Positions 42,053 to 51,675 of a stretch of 64,000 nt of DNA are shown here, piece by piece (within the stretch, counting starts at the first letter, position 1; each line of letters opens with the position of its first letter). The translations under genes and the position numbers were made by a program. Under the pieces are notes generated by a model that was given only the letters and a program-made list of their open reading frames with translations, searched no databases and was not told where the DNA came from. Source of the stretch: Paraburkholderia haematera (lineage in GTDB: Bacteria; Pseudomonadota; Gammaproteobacteria; Burkholderiales; Burkholderiaceae); contig NZ_CAJNBK010000009.1 in NCBI RefSeq assembly GCF_905220975.1, positions 1 to 64,000 of the forward strand. The letters run 5' to 3'.

Positions 42053-42883
42053 ATGAGCCAAACAGTCACAGCGTCCAAGCCCTTCCGGCGCCTGCTTCTG
42101 ACCGGCGCCGCCGGCAACCTGGGCCGCCAGCTGCGCGGCGCGCTCGCCAATTGGGCCGAAGTCGTGCGCGTGAGCGACATCGCGCAGCTCGGCGAACCTG
42201 CGCCGCACGAGGAAACGAGCATCGTCGATCTGGCGGATCGGCCGGCGGTGATGCAACTCGTCGACGGCGTCGATGCGATCGTGCATCTCGGCGGTATCTC
42301 CGTCGACGCCCCATTCGACGATCTGCTCGGAGCGAACATTGCCGGCACCTACAACGTGTATGAGGCCGCGCGCCAGCACGGTGTGAAGCGTGTCGTGTTC
42401 GCGAGCTCCAATCATGCGATCGGCTTTCATCCGGTGACCGAAGTGCTCGACGCCGACGCGCCGCAGCGTCCGGACAGCCTCTACGGCGTGACGAAGTGCT
42501 TCGGTGAGGCGCTCTCCCGCTACTACTACGATCGTTTTGGCATCGAGACGGTGTGCCTGCGAATCGGCTCGTCGTTCGAAGAGCCAAAGAACCCGCGCAT
42601 GCTCGTCACGTATCTTAGCTACCGCGACTTCATCGAACTTGTGCGGTGCTCGCTGTTCACGAACCGCGTCGGACACGTGGTCGTGTACGGCGCGTCGAAC
42701 AATCCGGTCAAGTGGTGGGACAACACGAAAGCCGGCTTCCTCGGCTTCAACCCGCGCGACAGCGCTGCGCAGTTCGCGGAACGTTTCCCCGCGACCGCAC
42801 CGAGCGACTCGCGCGACGATCCCGCGCAACGCTTTCAGGGCGGCCCATTCGTGCTTGGCCAGCCGATGGAGGCGAAGCAGTGA
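42053..42883 (+). CDS. udh: Uronate dehydrogenase (NAD-dependent)
   Basis: The 276-residue extended-SDR enzyme has the NAD motif TGAAGNLGRQL and the catalytic Tyr-x3-Lys in SLYGVTKCFGE. The substrate region HLGGISVDAPFDDLLGANI and SSNHAIGFHP is typical of uronate dehydrogenases. These oxidise D-galacturonate or D-glucuronate to the aldarolactone, the first step of the oxidative uronate route. AGGAG eight bases upstream supports ATG 42053. It shares a LacI-type operator with the hexuronate-type porter, giving uptake plus first oxidation in one regulon. Confidence 0.9.
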   Translation: MSQTVTASKPFRRLLLTGAAGNLGRQLRGALANWAEVVRVSDIAQLGEPAPHEETSIVDLADRPAVMQLVDGVDAIVHLGGISVDAPFDDLLGANIAGTYNVYEAARQHGVKRVVFASSNHAIGFHPVTEVLDADAPQRPDSLYGVTKCFGEALSRYYYDRFGIETVCLRIGSSFEEPKNPRMLVTYLSYRDFIELVRCSLFTNRVGHVVVYGASNNPVKWWDNTKAGFLGFNPRDSAAQFAERFPATAPSDSRDDPAQRFQGGPFVLGQPMEAKQ

Positions 42884-42892
42884 ACTGTTATT

Positions 42893-43127
42893 GAAAAACG
42901 GCACCGGCACCGCTACCACCAGGTAGTGTTGCTCGTCGTACAGGTAAAGCTGTTCGCCGACGGGATCACACAGTGGGGACCCCACACCCGTTCGACGGAC
43001 GGCTGAACGTCCAGGGCTGACACGCGGCTGGCACATCGAGGGCCTTCAGTTTTTTCCAGCCATGGCGCGTGTTCTCGATGGGCAAACTAAGTTGACTCGC
43101 AGCAAGGCGCTGCGGTATTTCGGCCAT
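42893..43127 (-). pseudogene. Relic of an AraC-type regulator N-terminal domain
   Basis: On the minus strand a 53-codon frame (from ATG 43127) is followed, after a frame change, by GEQLYLYDEQHYLVVAVPVP (42896-42958). That phrase is the signature of the AraC_N (PF06719) ligand domain. No DNA-binding domain follows, because the frame runs into udh antisense. It is the degenerate head of an AraC regulator gene whose rest is lost. Confidence 0.5.
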
Positions 43128-43294
43128 GTCTTACCTCGCTGATACAAATCCTTACAATCGCTCAAACGCACGCCCCCTGAGCCTTCCGCCCCTCGCCGGA
43201 AGACAACCGAAAGCAACCCTTCACGGTACTTTCTCATTCCAAGGCTTACCTCTCGTTGGGCACGATCGTTCCCAATCAATTTACGAGGTGAAAA

Positions 43295-44971
43295 ATGAAC
43301 GAGATCAGGAAGCGGTTTGGAGTCAGTGCAATATTCAGCGCGAGCATGCTGGCGTTTGCGAGCATGGCCGCGACAGCGCAGGATCATGATGGCGATCACC
43401 ACCAGCAGTACAAGCATGTCTTGCTGATCAGTGTGGACGGGATGCATGAGGCCGATCTGGTCAATTACATCAAGACACACCCGGGATCCACCTTCGCGAA
43501 GCTCGTCAAACATGGCGTCGAGTACACCGGCGCTTCGACCTCCAGGCCCTCGGACTCGTTTCCTGGGCTTCTGGCCTTTGCAACCGGTGGTAGCCCCCTT
43601 AGCCACGGCGTCTTCTATGACGATACGTACGACGCTACCCTGTATCCCCCGGGCAGTAATTGCACCGGCACGCCCGGCACGGAAGTCAGCAACTTCGAAG
43701 CACTCGATTGGGATCTCACCAAGCTGGACGGCGGATCGCCGCCACCCGGCGCAACGTTCGATCCACGCAATCCTCACATCAATCCCGCGAACCTCGCGTT
43801 GCGCAAGACCGCGAACGGCTGCGAGCAGGTCTGGCCGCATCTATACATGAAGCACCATACGAACACGATCTTCGAGATCATCCATGAGGCCGGTCTGCGC
43901 ACTGCATGGTCGGATAAGCACCCGGCCTACGAGATCCTCAACGGGCCGTCGGGGTTGGGACTGGACGAACTCTACGCCCCCGAGATCAACTCGACCTCCC
44001 TACAGACGAATGGCTATCCGAACGCGCCTGCGACCGCCGATTGGACCACCGACCCGACCTATACCCGGACGTACGACGGCTTCAAGGTCAAGGTCGTCCT
44101 GAACTGGATCCACGGACTTGATCAGACCGGGACGAAGCAGGTCGGTGTGCCGGCGATCTTCGGCATGAACTTTCAGGCGGTCAGCGTCGGACAGAAGGTC
44201 ACGGTGGCCATGGAAGGCACCACCACGACCCGTGGTGGCTATCTCGATGCAGCCGCGACCCCGACACAGCCGTTGGAGCAATCGCTGGACTTCGTCGATG
44301 CCTCTCTGGGCCAGATGTACGATGCGCTCAAAGCGGGCCATCTGCTGCAATCGACACTGTTCATCGTCGGCGCCAAGCATGGCCAGTCGCCGATCGACGT
44401 CAAGCAGCTTCACATGCTTAGCGGTTCGAAAAACGCTTATGCGACCGCCGACGTGAGCGACCCTGCCACCCTGCTCACCAATGGCGGCGTAGCGGTCGCC
44501 CAGGAAACGGCCGACGACGTGTCGCTCTTATGGCTCAAAAACCACAGCGATAGAGATCAGGCAGTATCGATCCTCAGCGCTGACCAGGCGAGCGTCAATT
44601 CCACCCACATCCAGACCCTCTATGACGGCGCAACCTTGAAAGCGATGTGGGGCAATCCCGCCGAGGGCCGTGTTCCTGATCTCATCATCCAGCCGATACA
44701 TGGGACGATTTACAGCGGGAGCGCGGCAAAGCAGGCCGAGCACGGCGGCCTTTCCGCCGACGATACGAACACGCTGCTAGTGGTCTCCAATCCGAAGCTG
44801 GAAAGAAAGGTCGTCGATAGCCCTGTGACCAACATGCAGGTGGCGCCGACCATTCTGAAGGCGCTCGGCCTCGATCCACACAAGCTGGTGGCCGTTCAGC
44901 GTGAAGGCACTCAGACCCTTCCGGGCCTCGAGTCCGCTGGGGACGACGATCACGGTGGCCATTCGGAGTAA
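43295..44971 (+). CDS. Secreted alkaline-phosphatase-superfamily phosphodiesterase
   Basis: The 558-residue protein has a signal peptide (ASMLAFASMAATAQ) and a type I phosphodiesterase/nucleotide pyrophosphatase fold. Metal-binding LLISVDGMHEADL and the nucleophile region TSRPSDSFPGLLAFATGG come first, then GAKHGQSPIDVKQ and QAEHGGLSADDTNTLL with the late metal ligands. It should hydrolyse phosphodiesters in the periplasm or outside. The nucleophile looks like Ser/Thr in DSFPG. GAGGTG before the ATG is a good ribosome binding site. The His/Asp-rich ends (QDHDGDHHQQ; GDDDHGGHSE) may bind metal. Confidence 0.85.
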   Translation: MNEIRKRFGVSAIFSASMLAFASMAATAQDHDGDHHQQYKHVLLISVDGMHEADLVNYIKTHPGSTFAKLVKHGVEYTGASTSRPSDSFPGLLAFATGGSPLSHGVFYDDTYDATLYPPGSNCTGTPGTEVSNFEALDWDLTKLDGGSPPPGATFDPRNPHINPANLALRKTANGCEQVWPHLYMKHHTNTIFEIIHEAGLRTAWSDKHPAYEILNGPSGLGLDELYAPEINSTSLQTNGYPNAPATADWTTDPTYTRTYDGFKVKVVLNWIHGLDQTGTKQVGVPAIFGMNFQAVSVGQKVTVAMEGTTTTRGGYLDAAATPTQPLEQSLDFVDASLGQMYDALKAGHLLQSTLFIVGAKHGQSPIDVKQLHMLSGSKNAYATADVSDPATLLTNGGVAVAQETADDVSLLWLKNHSDRDQAVSILSADQASVNSTHIQTLYDGATLKAMWGNPAEGRVPDLIIQPIHGTIYSGSAAKQAEHGGLSADDTNTLLVVSNPKLERKVVDSPVTNMQVAPTILKALGLDPHKLVAVQREGTQTLPGLESAGDDDHGGHSE

Positions 44972-45327
44972 CGGCAGTGAAAGCGCCGGCGGTCACTTTT
45001 AGCTTCAGACCGTCGGCGTGGCGTGTTCCTGAGAGGGTCGGCGTCAGGACGGGCATGGCGAGCCCCGTGCCTACAACCCACCCGTTGGTCGCATCCCCTC
45101 CTGTACAAATGGCGGCCATCCAGGCAGGAAGCTTGCCTGTTAGCGACCTATACTGGTAGCGGCTTGCTATCCACCGTAGCCCTGCTCGCAATCAACAACC
45201 TTTTCGCCACACATTAGTTGCGACTGACGAACTCCGCTGGCTCGCATGAGTTGCTACTGAGCTCGCGATGTGCGGGCAACCCAGGACGTTCTCGACTGCA
45301 AGCCCACACATTCAGTGGAGAATTCTG
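44972..45327. other. Intergenic region before the nitrilase gene
   Basis: No gene is supported. A weak hairpin (CAGGCA/TGCCTG, 45121-45139) might end the phosphodiesterase transcript. The right half probably holds the nitrilase promoter. Confidence 0.4.
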
Positions 45328-46281
45328 ATGCAACAGAAATTACGTGCTGCGGTTGTGCAAACAGGATCCGTCGTCTTCGATGCGGACAAAACCATCGACA
45401 AAGTCGCGACCTTCGCCGCAGACGCCGCGCGACAAGGAACTCAACTTATCGTATTTCCTGAAGCATTCGTGTCAGCCTATCCAAAGGGGCTCGATTTCGG
45501 CTCGACGATTGGTGGCAGAACCGCTGCCGGACGCGACGACTATCGCCGTTACTATGACAGCGCGGTAGAAGTGCCAAGTCCCGGCACGCGCCGGTTAGGC
45601 GAGATTGCCGCCGACCACAAACAGTACATCGTGATCGGTGTAATCGAGCGGGACCACGGGACGTTGTATTGCACTGCGTTGTTTTATGGTCCGGACGGTA
45701 CGATGCTCGGCAAGCATCGCAAGCTGATGCCAACCGGCGGCGAGAGGCTGATCTGGGGCTACGGAGATGGGTCGACCCTCCCGGTTTTCGACACACCGTT
45801 TGGCAGGCTCGGCGCCGTTATTTGCTGGGAAAATTACATGCCATTAATGCGTATGGCGATGTACGCCAAGGGTGTGCAGATTTACTGCGCCCCCACTGCC
45901 GACAGCCGGCCGACCTGGGCTTCCTCCATGCAGCATGTTGCCCTGGAAGGTCGTTGCTTCGTGTTATCGGCCTGCCAGCACCTGCGCCGATCGGATTGCC
46001 CAACCGACTATGCCGCAATCCAGGGTAACGATCCCTCAACTGTGCTGATGAGCGGTGGAAGCTGTATCGTCAGCCCGCTTGGGGAACTCATTGCCGGCCC
46101 CATCTTTGAGCAGGATGCATTGCTTGTGGCCGACCTTGACCTCAACGACCTTGCCCGGGCGAAATATGACTTTGACGTCGCGGGTCACTACTCGCGGCCG
46201 GACGTCTTCCGTTTGCATGTCAACGAAGCGGCGACGCCTCCCGTCGTGTTTGAGAAAAATGGATTCGGCAGCGGCGCCTGA
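45328..46281 (+). CDS. Nitrilase
   Basis: The 317-residue carbon-nitrogen hydrolase has the full Glu-Lys-Cys triad: IVFPEAFVSAYP (Glu), KHRKLMPTGGERL (Lys) and GAVICWENYMPLMR (Cys, with the nitrilase-type CWEN). The sequence YPKGLDFG and the length suit aliphatic or arylacetonitrilases, converting nitriles to acids and ammonia. Plant-derived nitriles are a possible substrate, which is inference. GGAG eight bases upstream supports ATG 45328; ATG 45268 would add 20 unrelated residues. Confidence 0.92.
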   Translation: MQQKLRAAVVQTGSVVFDADKTIDKVATFAADAARQGTQLIVFPEAFVSAYPKGLDFGSTIGGRTAAGRDDYRRYYDSAVEVPSPGTRRLGEIAADHKQYIVIGVIERDHGTLYCTALFYGPDGTMLGKHRKLMPTGGERLIWGYGDGSTLPVFDTPFGRLGAVICWENYMPLMRMAMYAKGVQIYCAPTADSRPTWASSMQHVALEGRCFVLSACQHLRRSDCPTDYAAIQGNDPSTVLMSGGSCIVSPLGELIAGPIFEQDALLVADLDLNDLARAKYDFDVAGHYSRPDVFRLHVNEAATPPVVFEKNGFGSGA

Positions 46282-46414
46282 AGGTCAACGCGGACGCCGT
46301 CATTTGCAATGTGATGCGACAGAATGCGGGCCGGGAACCGTCCTTCGCAGTCAGTTCGCGAACGTATTATTGTCTTACCCTGTAGACATCCCACAAACCG
46401 TACGGGACCGCCCG

Positions 46415-47023
46415 ATGCGCTTCGAAGACTTTCTCAAAACGTGGAAGGACAACCCCTCCACAACATTTCAGATCGAGCTTCTCATGCGCATCGCGACCGC
46501 GGTCCGAGATTCTCCAGATTGCACCGGCGCGGTGGTTGTCGGTTCATTTGCAAAAGGGAGCGCAGATCGCCTCTCTGACATCGACCTCGTTGCCTTTTGC
46601 TCGGAAGGGGCCGGGCATTCATTATTCCAAACGATACAGCAGCAGATCGCCCCATCGAAAGTATTCGCCACGTTCGATGGCGCGCATGATCCGAACAGTC
46701 CATTTCAAAAGCTCATCTTCTTCGATTTAACTTCTGTCGAGTTTCACGTCATCTCGCCCGACACCGATCTCACCCTGGAGCAGCCCTTTGTCGAGATAGC
46801 CAATCGGGATCATTGCCTTGAGTCGAGGACGTCGTCGAGGCTCGCACCGCCCGAGCACGACATGACCGTCTTTCACTACGGTGACCGGTTCCTGGCGTGG
46901 GAACTCTTCAGCTGCCTGAAGTGGTTATGGCGCGGCGACTTCAAAAAAACAAAGCGCTACCTGGTCAAGCTAGGAAAAGCGATTGAGGCGTCGGAAGAAT
47001 ACGATGGATCAGCCTTCGAATAG
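46415..47023 (+). CDS. Nucleotidyltransferase-fold protein
   Basis: The 202-residue protein has the polymerase-beta-like nucleotidyltransferase motif VVVGSFAKGSADRLSDIDLV, with the metal-binding Asp pair (DID) and a later acidic strand (VEFHVISPDTD). A helical C-domain follows (GDRFLAWELFSCLKWLW). Such stand-alone proteins include aminoglycoside nucleotidyltransferases and toxin-antitoxin MNT types; neither can be chosen here. It starts 133 bases after the nitrilase. The domain start and ATG 46415 agree; longer upstream frame overlaps the nitrilase gene. Confidence 0.7.
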   Translation: MRFEDFLKTWKDNPSTTFQIELLMRIATAVRDSPDCTGAVVVGSFAKGSADRLSDIDLVAFCSEGAGHSLFQTIQQQIAPSKVFATFDGAHDPNSPFQKLIFFDLTSVEFHVISPDTDLTLEQPFVEIANRDHCLESRTSSRLAPPEHDMTVFHYGDRFLAWELFSCLKWLWRGDFKKTKRYLVKLGKAIEASEEYDGSAFE

Positions 47024-47238
47024 TCTGCACCCGGGCAAATCCTCGGTTGGATGGCATGTCTGGGCACTGACTGACAACGATCCGCGCGACACCGTCGAAC
47101 GTCTGTTCACGGCCGCGCTGAGATCAATCACGACCGTTTCAGGCCGACCTGTTACCGTCACTGCGCCTCTCAGACGAAGAACGGCCGCTTTAGCAGATAA
47201 CGGCCACTGCCCTCCGCTCATGCAACTAAGTCGTCAGT

Positions 47239-48288
47239 TCAGTTGACTGGCTGCGGCGCCGGAAAACTCCAGGCCCCGCTGAGAATTTCAGCACGTGGGC
47301 GGTACAGCCGCACGGTGTAATTCCAGCCGGCGACAACGGGCAGGCAATTGGCCACCTGTCCGTCGCAACCACCGAACTGCACGGTAATTGAACCGTCACT
47401 ATTCTTCTTCCCGGTGAGGTTATTGATCGAGTACGCGTTTGACGCATTTTTCTCAAAGTACCCCTGAGCGTTATAGGCGCTCACTGACCAGAAAGCATCC
47501 ACAGGGACGTCCTTGACCGAGAGCCGATAGACAGTCTTTCCGTCGTTCTTTGCCGGCGTGAAGTTGAGGTAGGTTGCGTCTTTGTCAGGATTGCCGCCCC
47601 AGCCTGCCGCGGCGCCGATCAGGCGCCGTACCGGGTCGACCTCCTCTTTGGTGCCGAACGCCCGCTTGAAATCCGGAATCGTGGAGGCGAGAATCAGGAG
47701 CGCGTCGCGAACCTTCTTCTGGCTCACCGCATCCCAGTTGGGCATGTCGAGCTTGCCCGATGCCTTCTGGCTAACAGTGATCGCGTCCTGCAGGGTGTGG
47801 ACCTGCCCGATGTCTTCGGGGCTATTCGGATCGACCAGCGTTCGTATCGCGACGACCACGTAACGCGTACCCACATTCTCTCGCGTCAGGGTATGCGTAC
47901 CCCCACCGTAGAATACGTTCGGCACATAGTGGTCCTCGTTGATGACCTGCATCGCCATGAAACGCTTGCCCGGATCAGGCATCCTGATCGTGACCGGCCC
48001 GGCGTCGAGGTCGAAGACACCCGATGAATAGAGCGTGTCGCGATTCAGCCGGATAACGGTCTGATGATCGATCGACGCGGGCTCCCGCCGATGCAGCAGC
48101 TTCCCCAACCCTCCCTGCTTGGCCAACGCAACGACATACATGTCTGATTCCGCGCGGACAAAATTGTCGACGGTAACGGGAACCGTCGCACCCGCTGACG
48201 GAGCCGCAACCGTTTGCGATTGAGCGGTGCCAATGGCGGCGAGAACAGCGCCCGTGACGCAGGTGGTAACCAGGGTCGTTTTCTTCAT
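47239..48288 (-). CDS. DUF1254/DUF1214 secreted protein (short form)
   Basis: The 349-residue protein has a signal peptide (VTGAVLAAIGTAQSQ), an N-terminal DUF1254 part (VDNFVRAESDMYV; NRDTLYSSGVFDLDAGPVTI) and a C-terminal DUF1214 part (DAFWSVSAYNAQGYFEKN; NCLPVVAGWNYTVRLYRP). Function of these envelope proteins is not established. It is tandem with, and 85 bases downstream of, a longer homologue, so the two probably form an operon and arose by duplication. C-x8-C near the end (GGCDGQVANC) may be a disulfide. Confidence 0.85.
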   Translation of the reverse strand: MKKTTLVTTCVTGAVLAAIGTAQSQTVAAPSAGATVPVTVDNFVRAESDMYVVALAKQGGLGKLLHRREPASIDHQTVIRLNRDTLYSSGVFDLDAGPVTIRMPDPGKRFMAMQVINEDHYVPNVFYGGGTHTLTRENVGTRYVVVAIRTLVDPNSPEDIGQVHTLQDAITVSQKASGKLDMPNWDAVSQKKVRDALLILASTIPDFKRAFGTKEEVDPVRRLIGAAAGWGGNPDKDATYLNFTPAKNDGKTVYRLSVKDVPVDAFWSVSAYNAQGYFEKNASNAYSINNLTGKKNSDGSITVQFGGCDGQVANCLPVVAGWNYTVRLYRPRAEILSGAWSFPAPQPVN

Positions 48289-48373
48289 GGATAGTCCGTT
48301 CGTTTATTGGAAAAAGACCGACAATTTTTAGAGGGCTGCAACTTGCAAACTTTCGCTGTCGCCACCTTCTTGC

Positions 48374-49888
48374 TCAATAGGAAGTCTCGGTGATGTCGTT
48401 GAGCTTCCAGCGCTTGTCGAACCACGGAGCAAGCGGACCATAAAGCCGGAAAATCGTCAGCCAGCTTTTTCCTGGAATGGTTTGAATCCAGTTGTTCTCT
48501 TTTCCGGCCGGCGCTTTCGGACCGAAATACAGGTCCACGGAACCGTCCGGATTTTTCCGGAGCCCTTTTTCACTGGATAAACTTGGAAACTGCTGGTCAG
48601 TTTGCAACATGGAGCGCGTCTGGGTGTTGTAGAGCACGACGGACCAGAAGTCCTTCACAGGCACGTTGGGAGGGACATGAAGCATGTAGTCCTTACCACC
48701 GTCGAACGGTTTGCCCGCAGCGTCGAAATTGGCCGCGGCATACTGCGAGCCGATACCCGGCATGGCGACGGCCATCGCAGGCGTATCGACCGTTGCCGCA
48801 TAGAAGAACATGGTCCGCGCGTCAAAGTTGCGCGCGCCATTGTTCAACCATTCATAGCTTCCGCCGACAAACGGCGTATTCCAGTGGCGGTCCGGATAGA
48901 TCAACACGGCTTTGTCGCGATTGGAGAAGTCGATTGCGCGCGCGGTTGCGTTGCCCACCGCGACAGCATCCGTGAGAATCTTTGTCATTCTCGCGTCCGG
49001 AGCAAAAGGTTTGCCTTTCTCCATGCCGATCGACGCAAAGAGCCCCGTCATATCTGGACCGTACGCGCCTGCCGGCTCCTCCTGAATGATCTGGTTCACC
49101 TCGTCATAGAACTTGATGTTGTTGGCGTGGACCGTGTTCATCACGCGGCCGGAAAGATTGACGAATCGGGTCGGCCCCGGCGCGCTCGCCTGAGACAGCG
49201 GATAGACACGCAGATGTGCCTTCAGGCTGGCCACGCCTGGACCTGGATCGCCGTTCTTCATGAATGCCCGGCCAAATAAAAGGTTGCCGAATGTGGGTGA
49301 CTTGATGATGTAGTAGCCGCTCGTGGGCAACTCGCCCTTGTAGCCGGGCGGCACGAACAGGAACTTGCCGCCTTTTCCTTTATCCGGACCTGCGTTGCCC
49401 AGATCAGTGACATAGCGGAACCAGAAATCGTCGACGACACCGAGTATGTTGGGCGGCGTTTCGACTACAACGGGACCCTCTTTCAAATCCATCCAGTTCC
49501 AGAAGTACACCGTTTCGGTGTTGGCCGTCAGAAATAAGGATTTCGAATCCATCAGGGACTCGAACACGCCAACGGTGCTGCCAACCGCACCGGCTTCTCT
49601 AAGCCCGCCTCGAATCGCGACAAGCGACGCCCCAGGGATGCCATTGAGAAACGCTTCAACGCCGCGCATGAAGTCGAGATTGTCGTAGACCTTCTGTGCT
49701 GTCTCCGGCGAGGGCACGCCGTCGGTGAAATTCAGTTGGCCAATCCGCGTTTCAACCCGGTCAGGCGTAGTGATCTCCGGCGGTATGGGCGTAGTCATCT
49801 TGTACGTCGGCGGTGCGGCAAGCGCGTATGTGCTCGATAGCGCAAGGGTAATGGCAAGGCGGGACAAGACTCTCGGACGGCAAGTCAT
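48374..49888 (-). CDS. DUF1254/DUF1214 secreted protein (long form)
   Basis: The 504-residue protein has a signal peptide (LAITLALSSTYALAA), then DUF1254 (GQLNFTDGVPSPETAQKVYDN, FLTANTETVYFWNWMDLKEG) and a C-terminal DUF1214 domain (VKDFWSVVLYNTQTRSMLQ; NWIQTIPGKSWLTIFRLYGP). These are the usual domain order and length. It lies upstream of the shorter homologue on the same strand. The AraC-family regulator at 50686 points away from it across an 800-base region and may control it, which is inference. Confidence 0.87.
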   Translation of the reverse strand: MTCRPRVLSRLAITLALSSTYALAAPPTYKMTTPIPPEITTPDRVETRIGQLNFTDGVPSPETAQKVYDNLDFMRGVEAFLNGIPGASLVAIRGGLREAGAVGSTVGVFESLMDSKSLFLTANTETVYFWNWMDLKEGPVVVETPPNILGVVDDFWFRYVTDLGNAGPDKGKGGKFLFVPPGYKGELPTSGYYIIKSPTFGNLLFGRAFMKNGDPGPGVASLKAHLRVYPLSQASAPGPTRFVNLSGRVMNTVHANNIKFYDEVNQIIQEEPAGAYGPDMTGLFASIGMEKGKPFAPDARMTKILTDAVAVGNATARAIDFSNRDKAVLIYPDRHWNTPFVGGSYEWLNNGARNFDARTMFFYAATVDTPAMAVAMPGIGSQYAAANFDAAGKPFDGGKDYMLHVPPNVPVKDFWSVVLYNTQTRSMLQTDQQFPSLSSEKGLRKNPDGSVDLYFGPKAPAGKENNWIQTIPGKSWLTIFRLYGPLAPWFDKRWKLNDITETSY

Positions 49889-50143
49889 TCAGGCTCCAGA
49901 CGTAGTTATCGTTCGTTGTGTCATGCAAGCACGCTGGACACACCTTGTGCCGGCGATGGGGTAACCCGCGTGCACCGTGCACCTCATGGGGTGCGACTGC
50001 CCGGACAAACTTTACAAAACGGCTTCGGATAAGACGATACCGATTAATCCATCGCGCGGATACTAATCGCACGCAATATTTCCATTATTAATTCACGCTG
50101 AATTCCGATTAATGCGCTTTGAATCAATCATGTCACCCGGGAG

Positions 50144-50455
50144 TTGAAATCCGGGTTGAATATGCCATCGGGGGAACTCGCGATCTGCACGAACGGGTTC
50201 TACAGCCAGAAAGGCACGGCATGCCTGTATGACGAACAGGTTCCTGTCGACGCGAACGGCAACGATACGATCGTCGTGAGCCGGGCTTTCTTACACGACG
50301 ACGGCCGCGTTCCAGGCGCTTGGGTGCAAGTCAACGCGTGGAAGCTGCGGCTGACTCTGAATGGAATCAGCCGCTCGCGGCAAACCGATCCGGTTCGCTG
50401 GCTTTGGGGAAATGCCCGTGTTTGTCAGATTGGATCGGCGGCACGCGACGCATAG
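50144..50455 (+). pseudogene. Fragment of a conserved secreted-protein gene
   Basis: The 103-codon frame contains ICTNGFYSQKGTACLYDEQV and VPVDANGNDTIVVSRA. I recall such a Cys-containing block from the C-terminal half of a larger secreted beta-rich family in Burkholderia-type genomes that is often near DUF1254/DUF1214 genes. There is no signal peptide, and the block ends abruptly in unrelated Arg/Trp-rich sequence, so both ends look lost. It may be a relic of a third envelope gene. The family resemblance is from memory. Confidence 0.35.
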
Positions 50456-50685
50456 CGGCCTTTGGTGCCATTGCCACGGTTCGGGAGGGGCCTTCGCGTC
50501 AATCGGTGCAGGCGTAAGTTGTCGATATTAAGATAAGCTTATGCCGTTAAAAGCACTAGCTGGGGCGCGGAGGCGGCGGGGCGCCACCCCGTCACCCACC
50601 CGATACTGCGCTGCGAGATCGTTGCCGCCCGTCTCTCGTCGCCGGATCGCATCCTCATCACCCTACTTTGCCACGGGATCACGAT

Positions 50686-51675
50686 ATGCTCGCGAATGGC
50701 ATCGCTTACAACCGATTCGATGTTTCCGGGCTGCCGCCGCAACAGCAATTGCTGGCTTATTGGGAGCAGCTTGGACAGATTATCGAACTCGTGCCGTCGC
50801 GTGAGCAGGTTCGACAGCCCTTTATCTGCATCAACAATCGTTATGAGATCGGTGAATTCCGTATAAGCGACACCTATACCGATCAGATCATGATCGAACG
50901 CACCGTCGCCCGCATTTCGCGCGATACCGTGCGCGGCATCGGTTTTACCCTCTTCCTGGACGGTGAAGCTCATTCAACAACGACGCTCGCCAGGAAGCAT
51001 GAGCACCTCTTTGGTGGGGGCAGCGTACTGGCTACCGACTTTGAACAACCCATACGCGTGCGGAGGCAGGCGTGCCGGTACATCACGCTCGTTGTGCCCT
51101 CCAACCTGCTGCGACATGTGTTCTCTGACCCGGAAGCACTACACGGGCGCGTGCTCGACCCGAACAGACCTGCCACGCGGCTTATTGTCGAGCGCGCCAA
51201 GACGCTAGTCGAGAACTTCCGGTCCATGTCGTTCGGGGAGGGTCATCGCAAGCTCGCTGGCCTCGTTGAATTGATCGCAGCGGCATTCGGGGAAGAGGCT
51301 GGTTTGAGCGGCAGCAAGCGAGCCGTCGGCCGCGCGCTCATGTTCGAATATACAAGACGCTACGTTCGCGCAAACCTGCAGGAATGCGAACTATCTCCAG
51401 AAAGCGTAGTTGAATCACTTGGGCTCCCACGCAGCACGATTTATCGGCTCTTCGAACACGAAGGCGGGCTTGGTGCTTATATCCGTCATCTTCGCTTGCG
51501 CGCCGCGGCAGACGAGCTCGTTCGATTTCCGAGCGTTCCGATCAAGGACGTTGGCTATTCAGTCGGCTTCAAAAGCGCATCCGATTTTACGCGTGCCTTT
51601 CGGCGCGCCTATGAGATGACCCCTCAGGAAATGCGCCTGAACGACTTCCGATATCCTCATACAGAACAGCGGTAG
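50686..51675 (+). CDS. AraC-family transcriptional regulator
   Basis: The 329-residue protein has an N-terminal AraC_binding_2-like ligand domain and a C-terminal two-helix-turn-helix AraC domain: VVESLGLPRSTIYRLFEHEGGLGA, then VPIKDVGYSVGFKSASDFTRAFRRAYEMTP with the family signature. ATG 50686 has GGGA upstream; TTG 50668 is the only longer alternative. It is divergent from the DUF1254 gene pair over about 800 bases that also hold the fragment at 50144-50455. Confidence 0.88.
   Translation: MLANGIAYNRFDVSGLPPQQQLLAYWEQLGQIIELVPSREQVRQPFICINNRYEIGEFRISDTYTDQIMIERTVARISRDTVRGIGFTLFLDGEAHSTTTLARKHEHLFGGGSVLATDFEQPIRVRRQACRYITLVVPSNLLRHVFSDPEALHGRVLDPNRPATRLIVERAKTLVENFRSMSFGEGHRKLAGLVELIAAAFGEEAGLSGSKRAVGRALMFEYTRRYVRANLQECELSPESVVESLGLPRSTIYRLFEHEGGLGAYIRHLRLRAAADELVRFPSVPIKDVGYSVGFKSASDFTRAFRRAYEMTPQEMRLNDFRYPHTEQR

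Noticed and set aside
42032..43036. Long open frame antisense to udh
   Set aside because: Typical high-GC shadow of the real udh gene; only its first 50 codons, outside udh, carry AraC_N-like sequence and are reported separately.
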